A stretch of DNA of 64,000 bases from Gavia stellata (taxonomy: Eukaryota > Chordata > Aves > Gaviiformes > Gaviidae), in assembly GCF_030936135.1 (NCBI RefSeq), contig NC_082605.1, forward strand, positions 17,814,261-17,878,260, written 5' to 3'. Positions 1-13,000 of this stretch are shown piece after piece. A model generated the notes under the pieces. It did not search any database, was not told the origin of the DNA, and was given only the letters and a program-made list of their open reading frames with translations. A program made the translations under genes and the position numbers. Each line of letters opens with the position of its first letter. Position 1 is the first letter of the stretch.

Positions 1-2460
1 TTGAAGAAGCCTCCAGGGGATAAACATTCATTCAGAAGGGGAAAGGACTGTAAGAGCACTTCAATCAATGGCCTATGAAATATGTAATCACTGAAGCTAC
101 ACCGGCTTACACTGGCTGAAACAGAATGAAGCTCATTTGCTACAGTACAAAGCTACAGGGGAAAAAAAGGCCTCTAAAATGGATTAAAAATCCAGCTCTT
201 TGCACCCTTCTCGCTGTGATAGCGGAGTTGGCAATGGATGATCACAACAGCCATCCTCCCTCGCCATCGAGGCAGGTCATTACTGCTGCTTGCCCCAGCG
301 CTTGTGAGACCTGTTCACAATTTCTCAGGACAGCAGTCTTCCTTGGCATCACCCAAATTAAATATTGAAAATGTTTACGTTAGGGAGAAATGTGGCTGAG
401 GGTTTGGGAAGCTCTTCAGACATTCTTAAAATGCACTAAGTGGTTTGCTGGCAATTATCTGCTATTGTCACCAAATCAGGCTGGATCTCATATGTCAGAA
501 ACTCCTGCACGCATTTTTCTAAATAAAACCTAGATAAGAGAAGATGACACAAGTTTTTTGACCAGGAAGCTTGACATTTCAGTGTTGACATGTCCTACTA
601 AGTATTCATAATAAAACAACCCAGGAAAGACAGACAAATTATGTTGTGAAGCTTTTACTGGGCAGAGTTTAAGGTGTCCTTGTGTGAACTGATTTAAAAC
701 TTCTGCATTCTTTTCTACCAGCCAGAAGCAGAAATTCCTTCCACAGTTACCAGAACTCTTATTATACCAGTGAGACTGATTCTTCTGATAAATCAGTTAA
801 AGCAAAATACAACGTTGGATGAGAATACAGCAGAGTGACCTGCCTGAGATTTAGTCCCAATAAAACTGATGACATATTGAAGGGCTGTTGAAGCCCTGAC
901 TAATATTGTAATTTCTTTTCCAGTTGAGGCTATCTTGATGTCACAACCTGTACTGTGGGGGTTTGTGGATCCTCAGCTGCTAGAAAAGGTTTTCAGCAGC
1001 AATGCCCTGGAATGCTTCCCATTACCTGCTGCTGTCTCCAGCTAGTGATAACTCTTAGGAGTTTGTTTCAGATCTTGAACTTACTGCCATAAGAATAGCA
1101 TTCATCAGCTCAGGACTTGAGTCTGTAATGCATTTTTCCCGAGGCTACACCTTAAGGCAATCTAGAAATGGGATGGAGTGAGGATACCTACTTATTAAGT
1201 ATGGTAGGGTTTTTTTACTCAATGAAGTTTTAAAAAAAATATCCACCAGAAATCTAGCTTGTGATCCATCGCCTACATAAAGTGCTTATAATTTTTCCAA
1301 ATGCATGCGAGATCTTGGCCAACAATGGGGACTGTGAGAAACATTGATAAGCTAGTATGAAAAACAAAAATTGTTTATTGCCCAGAATTAATTTACTCTG
1401 GAAATGAGAAACATGTTTATAAGCATCCTGGGCTGGACCTGGTTCTGGTTCAGCTTTGCGAATAGGTGGCTTTAATATAAAGACTGATCCATTTATAAAG
1501 GGTTTTTATGGTGCACTTGCCTATGGCAGCAGGGGATGGGATTCACTGACCCCGAGTGCCCTTGCTAGTGCGCTGCTCTAACTTTCAACACTGTTAAAGT
1601 TTCCGTGTTCACCTGATGGTGAAGAAATACACATTAATTGTCAGTCCTTGCAAAGGATCCTGCAGCCCCGTCTTCTGAGGTCTCAGACCTGTCGTCCGAC
1701 CTGGATTGGTTCTGTGCTCAGGAGTCCGTGAAGGTTTTCCTTATTAAATGTCTTGGCAGAGACCGTGAGTGTGGGAGCCCTGCGGCTTTGCAGGAGCTGG
1801 GGATGCTGAGATGGGGCTGCAGCTCCTGGGGGGGGGGGGCGGGGGGGATCAGCCCCAGAGAAACAAAAACAAAGGCAGGCAAGTAATGTGGCACAAAGGC
1901 CTTTTTAAACCGAATTTTTTCTCTGAAAAAAAAAAAAAGGAAAAAAGAGAAAGGAGGTATCTTTCTATAGCCAGCCTTTACCAAGCATCGTGAGGAATAA
2001 CTAGCAAGAAAAATCCATCTGTAAAGCCTTGATGGCTAAGAAGAAAGATTTTTAGACACGCCAACTCCACTGTGGCCACATTTATAGGAATTTAAAGTGT
2101 TACTGTGTGACAACAGAAATAGCTATATGTTGGCAGACCTTTTTTTAATGTGTTAAAGGGTCATTAATCATTTCCTAGTGTTCCAACAGTCAGATGTACT
2201 TGATATCTTCATTTACTTATAACGTTCATACCAGCTCCTCAGCTATCTTCATTTCCTTGGAAACAGCTGTTTTGCCTGTTAAGGAAAACAAAGTAATATA
2301 TAAAAAAAAAAAAAAAGAAAGAGAAAGTGGAAATATGATAAACGCAAACACAGGAACTTAAAGGTTCTGGGTAAATACAGACCTCTATTACATACGTGCA
2401 ATCAATAAGGTCACTTGTGTAGTATCTCGTAACAAAGTACAGTTGACAATGTGTTATTTT
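1..2460. other. Intergenic block, no supported gene
   Basis: Unique AT-rich sequence. It holds a G run (12 G, then C, then 7 G at 1828-1847) followed by an A run near 1927-1938, and another A run at 2302-2316. The G run could form a quadruplex. No coding region is supported. Confidence 0.6.
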
Positions 2461-4200
2461 TCTACTGGAGAATATAATGTGAGGCTCAGCATGCTAATGA
2501 CTTTTGGAAATGGGCAATGACAAAGATTGATTAATATCAGTTGACAGCCTGTTCCACAGCTCTGAAGCAGGAATAGCAATGATTGATTTGCCAAAATGTG
2601 GGGCACAGGCTTTAGATAATAGAAAGGCTACATCTGAGCTCAATCTGGTTTCAAAAACGTGATTTAAGGGCCAAATGTTTAACAGTAGTTAAAAGCTTAA
2701 AGGAAAAGACAGAAGTGTAGAAACATTTTCAAAAGGCACCTAACTTTAATGAATTTTTTCAATGTCTAAGTACCTTGACAAACCCGAACCAGTAGACTGT
2801 TAAGTTTAGGAGCCAAAAGCCTGCATAAAATGCAGAAACAAAAGAAAACAAGGTGGGGGAGGGAGTGTATGTGGAAAGCCATCATAGCTGTTTTCTAAAA
2901 ATCACAGAGAGACATCATCAACATCTTAGAGCAGCAGGTTTCAGTGATAAAAACCTCACCTAATGTCAACTAGTGAAGAGTCACTTTCTGTGATGATGAG
3001 GAACAAGGTGAACAAACAGCCACGACAATTTGCAGGGCTGCATGCTCACTGCTTAGGCTGCCAGGGCAATGTAAGAGCAACATTGCACCCCAGGCCAACA
3101 GGGATCTCCCACATTTTTAGGCAACTGTGTATTTGACAGAACATGCTCCCCCTGGGAGTACCAGGGAATGAGAAGTGATCCCATCCTCACCTTGGGGGGG
3201 CTGAGGGATGGGAAGTCCTGTCAAAAACTTGACCCATCATTCCCATTTCCTCTTACACTAACGATTTCAGCTTTTCACTAAGCACAGCCCAACCTGAATG
3301 CCCTGAGCCTTAGAAAAGCCAGACCAATAAACAAATATCTATACTCATGCTCCACTTATAATTATTTTGTCCAACGCAGCACGTAAGAGAAAGCAGGAGA
3401 GAAGGATGGAGAATTTCATGATAGATATCCACCAAAGGGCTAGTGTTCATTAGGGATGTGGTCATGTGTGAAGAGCTGAGTTAGCTGACGTGATGCTGGC
3501 TGTTCTTCTTAGACCAGGTCAAATTGCAGTCAGGGCTATGTCAGCTAATTGCGATTAAACCCCGCTGCTAATCAAAGCAGAGCCTCTAAAGCAATTCCAT
3601 CACCCGCCTCAGACTGCTGCAGCCACCGCCTTTGCAGTGTAACGCACCATCTCAGTTGTATCTCACAACGTGACAGACTGAAAGCTGTACAGTGCAGACC
3701 TAATTAGGAAAAGAAGGCGTTAAGATAAACAACAAAAATGCAAGTGTTTTCACAGAGTATAGAATCTGCGAAAAAGTGGACAAGCATTTGACTAGGGGAG
3801 CTTGGGGGTTTCCTGGGCTTCATTCCAAAATGCATCTTTTAAATACAAATGGTGTTATGTTATTATTTTTCATAGCAAATCTCACGGAGAACCCAGCAGG
3901 CTCCTGAGGAACTGAGGATCTGAGGATGGGAGCTTCCCTTTCCACTCAGGCCTTTCAGGGAGGGTCTGAGTTTGGGGATTTATGACCTTTTGAATTATGT
4001 GAATGTGTTGAATTATCAAGGTGCGTCCAAAAAGAAATGCAAGATCCTCCTCCTCTGAGGTCAGCTCATTTATAAATAATTTATAAATCTACAACTGACA
4101 TATTTTCCTTAATAAAATAAAGTGTTCATGGTGTGCAATGATAAGCCAACCTTTTAAGATGACCAGCCACACTTAACTAGTAAAGTCTGCAAAGAAACCT
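2461..4200. other. Intergenic block with TALE/HOX-like motifs
   Basis: GATTGATTA (2525-2533), TTGACAG (2541-2547) and TGATTGAT (2580-2587) occur within 63 bp. Two ATTTATAAAT palindromes lie 11 bp apart at 4068-4088. No gene. Confidence 0.5.
3470..3720. promoter_or_regulatory. Candidate conserved non-coding element
   Basis: It contains a TTAGCTGACGTGATG (CRE/AP-1-like) site, GCTAATTGCGATTAAAC and GCTAATCAAAGC homeodomain/TCF-type sites in 130 bp. By texture only. Confidence 0.33.
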
Positions 4201-7200
4201 CCCTCCGGGGTAAGTTGTCCCTTAGATAGGGCTCTGTTGATCATGCACTAAAGAATTGATGGGTCTATTCCTGGAGACAGGTTACTGACATAAAGGGCTC
4301 CTTTGCAGCAGGAGCTGTGCAAGAGAGGAGGATGGGGGGCAGACTGGCAGCAGTACAACATTTTTATTGGTTGGCTGATACTCATCTCACCTTCCTTTGG
4401 TCATCTCAAAGTGAGGCATGAAAGGTCTAACCAAGTTATCAAAAGGGTCCTTCTACCACCTGTGGATAAAGGCAGGTGTCCTCTAAGGGGCTTTGTTTCT
4501 CCTACCCTAGTCACCTCATTTAATTGTGATAAGGGACATAGCATTTATGAAAGGAAAAATTTGAGAAACATCTATACAGTGAATTACAATTGGAACAATC
4601 ATGCCAAAAAGCAGTCCTTTTATAAAGCATAATCTGTAAAGCCAAATGTGGTTACCAGCTCCAAATGTTAAAATCACCAAGGGATGAGGGTGAGACCCAC
4701 AGAGGGCTCTGCAGGAGATGGGTCTTTTCTCCCAGAGCCTGTCCTGAGGTCTCCTTGGCTCCAGTGCATGCGTTTGCAGGTGCATCTCTTATACAGAGCC
4801 TTCCCTTGTGTGCATCAGCGGTCGGCTCTGGTATTACCCCACCTGGATGGAAAAATATGTGATGACATTTGCTGTCTTCCTCGGGTTTTAATATCTTTCC
4901 ATATCATCAGAGGCCTTCGTGACTCTGCGGGCAGCATGATGGGCAGATACTGAAACAGAAGCCACTGATACTGCTTGTACTTCTGACCTGAGTAATTAGT
5001 CACAATTCAGACCCTTGGAAGTTATTTCATTCAAGGGGAAGTTGATGGGTTGGGTAGCTCCACTGCAGTGACAACTGCGTGAAGTCCAGCTTTTTTAGAA
5101 AAAAAACAAGGATCAAACCACTGAAAATCACCCCCTTCTCATGGCTCCAAAACCCTTTCTAAGCTCCCCTCAACACACACCATTTCCAGGTTCAGTGCCT
5201 CTTTCTCTCTTCTGCAAATCCACTCATACACCACTTTGCAAAAGACCATCCACCCAGGCTCTGGGATTTCAGAATCCCAAACAAGACACATTTGACCTTT
5301 TTTTGGGGGGAGGAGGGGGCAGGAGCGGGTAGTCACTGTCTCTTACAGCTGTCGTATGAAAGGTGGTGGTTAAACCCATTAGACTTGATAGGGTTCAGCT
5401 CAAATCACAGTAATATCTTTCAATGCATTGTTGAAAAAAGAGCCCTGACCATAGAAATGTTTAGTACTGAAATCATGCTTTTTAGGACTCTGTGAGCCAT
5501 CCCTCAAGTGAACTTTCCCTTAGAAATCAATAGAATTGATTTTGTTTATGCTGGACACTTTTCGTGTGGCTGCATGGAGGATGCTAATTGACAGGTCAAA
5601 ATCTGTACATGGAGTTTGGTAGAGAATACCTTAAAAGTTTATATATAAAGGGACAAAGTTAAGTGATTATAGATGTCACTCTAACATTTAATACCAGAAG
5701 CAATCACAAACAGTTTTTAATATTAGAGTTCACAATGAAAAGCTACAGCACAAAGAACACTTACACCCCACTGCCATAAAGGACTTCAAGGCTCAGTTTC
5801 CCTGCTCTGAAATGAAAAGATGGGAAAGGTCAGGGAGAACATCAATTAAGTTGTTTTTCTAGACTAGCTACAAGTTTTAAGACTTTAGGAGAACTTTTGC
5901 TTTTATTCCCACTTCCCATTGGGAGGAGTATTAGAATGTTTTTGCTAGAAGTAGCGACTAAATCAAAATGTTTATCTTTACCACTAGTATCTAATGGACG
6001 TCTACAAACAGAAACCGATGAGGCTCTTTGATGCCTCATCAAAAGGTTTGTTAGTTTCTACAAAATGTACACGGGAGTATTCTTTATGGTAGAAACCAGT
6101 TAAGGTCTCATCTGAGAGTTATACTGTAGTTTGCTTTCATGCACAAAAGAGCATAAAGTTCCTCTTAAGGAAGAAATAAGAACAATTATCTTTGGAGTGA
6201 GTCGAGTTTGGAATATCTCTGAACTCTACAAAAATGATGTTTTAGCACCTTGTGTCCTTTTAAGACATGAGCGAACTCATAATCTGGCTTTCAAGATACA
6301 AGGAAATAGCTGACCTTTGAGAGCCTCTGGTGATAGTATCCCATATGAATGATTTAACTGTAAGATTAAGCAATGTAATGAAGTGTTTTAACTATCATTT
6401 AAGGTATACTTACTGTGATGTATGGTATGCTTTGCAAATGCTTATGTGACTAACGTCAATCAGTTCTTCACGTGAGTGACCACTGTTGTCCTCTCCTATT
6501 GACCAAGAGGAGAAACTCAGGAAGCTCTTGAGGACAAGAAAAATGTGAGATTTTACCTCTGAAAGGCTGAGGAAGATTCAGTGGCCACTGCACACAGATG
6601 AGAGCAGAAGACCTGCAGGGAACCTCAGTGGTTTCAGGATGATCAAAGTTGACTGTTAATTTACTTTGTGGTCAAGACACTCAACCTGATTAAAGCCAAC
6701 ACATCAGGCTTAATGCTAAGGGAATGTTACAAACAGCACAAAAAAAGCATATAGTGCTGCAGTAGAAGTCAACTATGGTAGTTATCACCAACACAAGTTG
6801 TATGGTGCTGTATGGATGGGGCAACCTTATAAATAGATCAGCCATTTATCAAACTAGCATTCTTCTGTAGCCCTGCATACACCTTCTGGGTCAGCACTCA
6901 GAGGAGGTGTGAAACATCACTACAGACTAACCTGTGTTGTACATTAAATGACGTGCACTGAAGTTTGGTAGGTACTCAGGTGCTCACGTTGAAGGGCCCG
7001 AGGAGGGACTCCTCCAGGAGAGAGCTTGCCCTGCTAGGCAGGGGTGCAGAGCTCTGATGGAGAGAGAAGTTATTCTGAGGAATGAGCAAATAAGACAGCT
7101 CTCTTTTAAAAATAAACATGATTCTGTAGAATGGCTTGGCACACAGACTCACATATTTATGCATATAAATAGTCATTGCCTAAGCTTGTTTTTAGCTCTG

Positions 7201-8157
7201 CTGTCTCATATACATTTTTATGAAGCAGTTCTCAAGCTCGGAAGATATGAAGGGTGAGGAGAAAGGGAGGGCATTTCCTAGGAACTGCTAGAAGCACAGT
7301 ATATGCCTGGAGAAAGTCCAGGAGGTGAGGCGAGGGTTACCAGCATAATGCCTGGGTTGGAAACATCTGGCTAACAGGAGGAAGAAGGAGGGATAGACTG
7401 GGCAGAGACTATGGCTGCTGGGAGCTCCTCAGCTCCACTGCCCAGGACCCTTCTGAGCAGTGGCTGGTCCTCTCTTTCTCCTCTCTTCCTACTCCGTGTA
7501 CTCTTTTTATTCCACTCCTCCTTTCTGCCTTTTTGCTTGGCTCCAGGGGCTGCTCCAGGGTACATGGGCTTCCCAGCAACATTCCACCCAGGTCACGCAA
7601 CAGGCGCACACACATGCCAATTAAACAGCACTGAATCAGAGGGGAGGGAAGCTCAAAGCAAAGACTTCATGAGGTGCAGTAACACAGGGTCCAGGGCATC
7701 CAAACCAGGGACTGCCACAGTGAGCCAGGGTGCCTGGGACAGGAAGGATGCCCCTGAACATATGGAGTATGTCTGGGGGTGATAGGTTCTTGCAAACATT
7801 TTATTATGAACCTTGTGTTATTTGGGGTTCTTGAGCTTTTCTGTTCAGATGATTACAAGAAAAATGCTTAACTTCCAGAAAAAATAGAATTCCTGCTTCT
7901 TAGGGTGCCAGAAGCTTTAAATTTGGATCTAGGAGTCCAAAATCCTCAGAAAATACACTCAAAAGAAACCCAAAGCTATCTGAATTTTATCTCATGAAGT
8001 CAAAGCTTTTCATGATTTCCTGCGATTGTGCTCATGATTTTTGCAACCTAGGACTGGGGGTTTATTTTCTCTCATTTCCTAGCCTCAGGGAATTACTTAA
8101 AGAAACTCTGTGATGGCATTTCTATAATAGGGCTGGTCAGGCTAAGCAGCTGTGCCT
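4201..8157. other. Intergenic block, no supported gene
   Basis: Unique sequence. The 7.4-7.8 kb stretch is somewhat GC-richer with open frames on both strands (up to 123 codons), none with recognisable character. No RNA gene is seen. Confidence 0.6.
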
Positions 8158-8172
8158 CCCCCCCCCCCCCCC
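8158..8172 (+). repeat. C15 homopolymer
   Basis: Fifteen consecutive C bases; a simple repeat and a likely sequencing or assembly soft spot. Confidence 0.9.
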
Positions 8173-8189
8173 ATTCCCTCCTATCTTCC

Positions 8190-8650
8190 ACCTGACTGAG
8201 TAATTACCATCCTGCATTGCCTCTTGTTCAGAGGATGACCTTATTCCCTTACTGGATAACAAGGTAAAATCAACTTTCCTCACAAATCCCATTATCTCCT
8301 AGAAGATCCTGTCAGAATGCAAATCAACAAGTTCAGCAGAGACGGGAGCCCAACAGCAACCCGCAGCCTCAATTCAAATTGCCTCCACGCCGCAGGATGA
8401 GACAATCTGGATTACCGAGAATTACCTGGGCAGAGCAGTGACTCTGCATATTATGAGCCCTTGTTCCTCAGATCAAAGAGGTTTGATGGACATTTAATTA
8501 AAAGATAAAGTAGCCAGCCATAAAACACCAGACTAACCTTTCGAGTCTACAACTCAAGTTACAATTAAAGAATGACTGTAATTGTCAGATTTTTGGATTT
8601 CACCGGCAATACACTCCACCATTAAGGGATAAATTGACTGTTGAGAGCAG
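8190..8650. promoter_or_regulatory. Candidate conserved non-coding element
   Basis: This dense unique stretch contains an octamer ATGCAAAT (8317-8324), GCATATTATG, a TCF-like ATCAAAG (8472-8478), CATTTAATTAAAAG and ACCATTAAGG. Of the patches downstream of MAGI1 it looks most like a deeply conserved enhancer, but that is inference from texture. Confidence 0.38.
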
Positions 8651-9959
8651 TGCCCGCCTTGCTTTTTAATGCTGTCATAGGGCAAGCTGATTCAGGTGGT
8701 AAGAGCTCACATGCAATGTTGGGAGTGTCTTGTCCCCCCAAATCCAGGGAGATTCCCAGATGAAATCATAGCTGCTCTTCTCTTCTTCCAGGACTGCACA
8801 AGAGGAGTGCTGGTGCCAAAAGAAGCCATCCTCACTCTTACCATACACATTCTTTCTTGATGGGGTGTTACACTCTCCCATACCCTGGGGAAGAGCAGCC
8901 AAGGAGAAAAGCTCATTTAGAAGATGTATGTATGAACACTGGAGGTGCTGTTACGAGTGTGCTGTGAAACGTGACAAAGAAAGTAACTTCAGTATTATCT
9001 GCATCGGGTTTTCTTTTTCCCAGCACAGTGGTGTAACTATTTCCTCACTGTGCAATGCTGGCTGAGACAACGTACTAGTAGTGTTCAAAGAGAGTTAGCA
9101 CAATCAGCTTCTATGTCTCCTCCATCACACACACTGGCTGTTGATATTCACTGGTGTATCTCATAGGGAAACCCCGGTGCCTTGTCCCAGCTACACAACA
9201 GGAGAGCAAACTCTTGCAAGTTAACACCCAGCAGAAACATGCTTTTCTTAAAAAGAGACTCACAAGTTGCACAGGGAGAGGAAGCATCTCCTACCAGAAC
9301 ATCTGATGCAGAAGGAAAAAGCGGGTTGACTCTCGGGTGCAGAAGCCCCCGAGAGCTGCTTCAGCAGTGAGATCTTATCCAAAACAGCACACTTTGAGAA
9401 GTGTTTCAAACCCCCACAGAAGCCAAAGCCAGTCTGCTGCCATCTCTCAGACATGTACAACCACTTCCTTGAAGCCCAAGAAACCGATGTACCAAACTGA
9501 CGTAACACAGCACGAAGCCGAATGCCTCCTTAAGCAGTGCCAGAGGAGGACACCAGTGGTCCACGTGCCCCCCAGCCCTATGTGCCAAGTCCTCGCTCCA
9601 GCACCTCCAATTAAGGTCACCTCAATTGCATTTTTCACATATTTGGTGCTTAACTGTACTTTTCTCCAGTGCATCCTCTTACTCCATCCCTGTGTATATT
9701 TACAGTCTGCTCTGAGGATGATTTACATTAAAACCCCAGCCTTAACACAGTGAAACCTTTTGCTTGGAAAAGTCCAGAGCCATAAAACATTTACAACATA
9801 ACAAAAATGGTTTCCTAAATCTCTGGCTTACTTCAAGATATAGAAGAAGTTGTTGTTTTCACTTTGCCCTCTAGATCTGGTTTTTGCTCCTTTTCTCTGG
9901 CTGAGTAGCATTGTAATCTTGGAGGAATGAGTCATTACCCAGCCTTGATAAGAAGGGCA

Positions 9960-10330
9960 GAACCACTCCCTGAGCATGTAGAATTGAAGTCCTGTTCAGT
10001 ACAGGAGCTGTGATTCTCTCCATACATTTGTTTCAGTAATGAAGTGTTTCAAAAATATTAAAGGATTTAAAGATGTTAAAATGCCTGGATGTTGGCAAGC
10101 TCTTTGATAAGTTAATTTTGCATTCGAAACCAATAAAGCGTTGGTCAAAGTGACACAGGGTTCGGATTTACCCTGGATAATTCCTTTGCTGTAAGACATT
10201 TAAATTAAATCAGTTAAACTCTGACTGTGATTAGTCATTGGGATGTCAGTGCTAACACACCACATTAATTGAAGCAACACTGAAGAGTATTTTGACTTTA
10301 ACTTAGCAAGAGATGTATCAGCTTAACTGT
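9960..10330. promoter_or_regulatory. Candidate conserved non-coding element
   Basis: This AT-rich unique stretch includes TTGGTCAAAGTGACAC (nuclear-receptor-like half-sites), ACATTTAAATTAAATCAG and CACATTAATTGAAG. No coding frame or repeat is present. The judgement is by texture only. Confidence 0.28.
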
Positions 10331-11639
10331 AAACGATAAGCAACACATTCACACTGCAAAAGTGAATTTAAGGGCTCATTCCGAAAAACAGTGCTAGCTA
10401 ACAAGAGGCTAAGAGTCAAAACAGCCACGGGGGAAAACTGAACTAGGAATTTGTGGGGAGGGGAGAGAAAATGCATAGGGAGGGGGTGTCTGCAGAGCCT
10501 TGGTTATGCACAGGGGTATCTTGCTGCTCTCAGACCTAAGGTGCTCCAGCCCCACTGGGGTATTCACAATATGAGCCCCTCTGAAGGTGGGATTTCCCTT
10601 GGTGAGTAACCATCCTGCAGGACGGCACCTGAGCTACAGAGGGAAATATTCTGCATTTAGAGGAGGAAGAGATTAGAAACACTATCCAGACTACTGTGCA
10701 GTGAAGATATATCTGCTTTGTGCAGGCACTGAATTCAGAATGAAACTTAATGGAAGGGGGGAGATTTACTTGAAGTTTGTCTCCAATCCAGTTGTGCCAT
10801 TTTAGGTATTGGAAACTATTTAAAAAGCAAGTAATCTTCTTGTTCAGGAAGATGCATACAGCCCTTTAAAGCTGCTTTATCTCCATATTGCTATTGCCAC
10901 ACAGAGAAGACTTAACTACATTAAAACTGTTCAAAAAGTTGCCAGCAAATTGGCTGTCTGTCTTGGTTACAACAATATTAATGTATTTGTCTCCCTTGAA
11001 AACTTCAGTCTGTCTTCTCACTGAAAGCAACTGAGCATATTCCCTTCTCTCGCAGCTCAGTACAACATCACCATTCCACATGACGGTCAGGCAAGAAAGA
11101 AATTGGGCAGACTGTGTTTTCAGACCTTCAAGCGAAATCTTCTGGAGATGTTCATTCCCCCTGAACATGAATTTTGCAAAGTACTTCCAGCCTAATCATG
11201 CCATGCATAAATCTGGCACAGCTGGGATAATCCCTATGCACAAACTGTCAGAGAGCACAAACCGCGGTTTCATAGTGTCATTCGCTTTTCCTTCCCCAGT
11301 CAAACCCAACACCAGTTACACAAACATAAAACTGCTCTTTCCCCTCTCTGTAGCACTTTCTCTGGGCCAGGTTTGGCACAGATGCCGAAGGCGGCAGCAG
11401 AATACCTGCAGAGGTACATGAAAACAGCATGAGGAGCTCCCCTTCGCACTCAGCAAGTTATTCAGCAGAGAGAGCTTATGGATTGCATTAGAGAAGGTTG
11501 TTTTTATGAGCATCCTAGTATCAAAAAACTCATTTATTTTTAACTTTCAGAGTAGGTGATCAGATCCAAATAGCAACTATGAATTTTTAGTCCATTTAAA
11601 GTCCTAAAGCCCTGGGGCCTGTTGGTACTGCAATTGTTA

Positions 11640-11740
11640 GCAGAGCTGCAAGTAATCAATCGCTCTCTATCTGTGTTTACGCAAGTGGCGCTGATTGATT
11701 ACTCACTGCTAACATGATTGCCAACACTGCACACATTTTT
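11640..11740. promoter_or_regulatory. Inverted TGATTGAT-type sites, candidate enhancer core
   Basis: AGTAATCAATC (11651-11661) and its exact reverse complement GATTGATTACT (11693-11703) are 31 bp apart. TGATTGAT is the classic PBX-HOX composite site. The surrounding 100 bp is compact unique sequence. Confidence 0.4.
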
Positions 11741-12429
11741 CTCTGGACAGCTCTCCAAAGCAGCCAGGGTCTGAGGCTAACAGGCACGCTGCCGCGGGGA
11801 GGGTATAGAAGCAGGGCAGCAATTTTGAGGTTGTTTAGGTTAACGTTGTAACTGCGATGTTCAAGTGGTCTGAGCCTCTTGAAGCCCCCAGAACCTTTGC
11901 GTGGTGTAAGGCACAGTCGAGGTCTCGCGGCCAAACGCACCACACCTTCAGCGGAGAGAAGTGAATCGTCCCTTCCTTCCACACGACATTTTCAGGGGTG
12001 TCCTGCCCACAGGTTTTGCGAGGAGGGAGAGAGGGTTTGCTGTCTATCCTCATCCAACCGAGGGAGCAGGAGGCAATTCCCCCTTCCCTCCTTCTTTAAA
12101 CCTTCCCATCAAAAACACTCCTCAGGAAATTGTTTACAGTGCAAATTTTACTGGTCCTACAGAAACCCAGGACCTCCGTATTCTCCATCGTCTATTACCT
12201 CCTTTTATTATTTTATTTGCATACAAAGAAATGCATCTCTTTCATTAATCTCTCTTGTAAAATCTATGCTTATTTACAAACAGAGAGAGACAAGTTCACC
12301 TCCAGGCCGTATGATGGTTGGTATGAACTGACAACCTTCATGACTATTTCAAGCCTTAGACTTGAATGATGCAGAGGGATCGAATACAGCTCCCTCCCCA
12401 GTCAGAGATGCTTTCAGGCAGAGGTGAAG

Positions 12430-12860
12430 CCCAGGGGCTAGAGCATGCGTATTGTTAAATCGATAAATTGAACATTTTTTTCCCCCAAAATGCTGCTTTC
12501 AGGAAGTACAGACCAACAAACCCATCATTTTTCTCTAATCAAAGGCACCAAATAATTAAGATAACTCTTTTATGCCATTTTCGTATGTCACGCTGCCCGT
12601 AATCCGAAACCCTGGCAAACAAGTAAAATAACCCAGAGTCTTTCTAGCAAATGGCACAGACAAGACAGTTGAACTACTCCCAAGTGCCACAAGCTTTTTC
12701 CAAAAGCCTTTTACAGGACACTATTAATTGAGATTGCAGAGAATAGTGTTGGCAGTTATTGATGATCAGAAAATGCTACCAGCTTGATTTATATGCATTC
12801 TTCCGCTACTTCAAGACCAATTCCAGTTTTTAAATTAAATCTCTATTTGCCTCTGTGGTC
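12430..12860. promoter_or_regulatory. Candidate conserved non-coding element
   Basis: This unique AT-rich stretch has many regulatory-type cores: TTAAATCGATAAATTG, TCTAATCAAAGG, AAATAATTAAGATAA, ACTATTAATTGAGATTG. The call is by appearance; alignment to other vertebrates would decide it. Confidence 0.3.
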
Positions 12861-13000
12861 CTTTTTAGCACCTTACACAGCAAAAACAATGCCCACAACA
12901 AAAGCAGTAAGGTACTTAAACAAGGATGTTGAATAAATGTGCACAAACAGGCAGAACACAACTAACGACATAAATTGTTTCTCTAACCAGATTCTCATGT

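Larger units (their letters stand above)
8651..12429. other. Intergenic block, no supported gene
   Basis: Short open frames only, none protein-like. It includes the regulatory-looking patches at 9.96-10.33 and 11.64-11.74 kb, listed separately. Confidence 0.6.

Noticed and set aside
4019..4042. GGTGCGTCCAAAAAGAAATG resembles a mariner-type terminal repeat
   Set aside because: No matching inverted end within a few kilobases and no TA duplication or transposase remnant.
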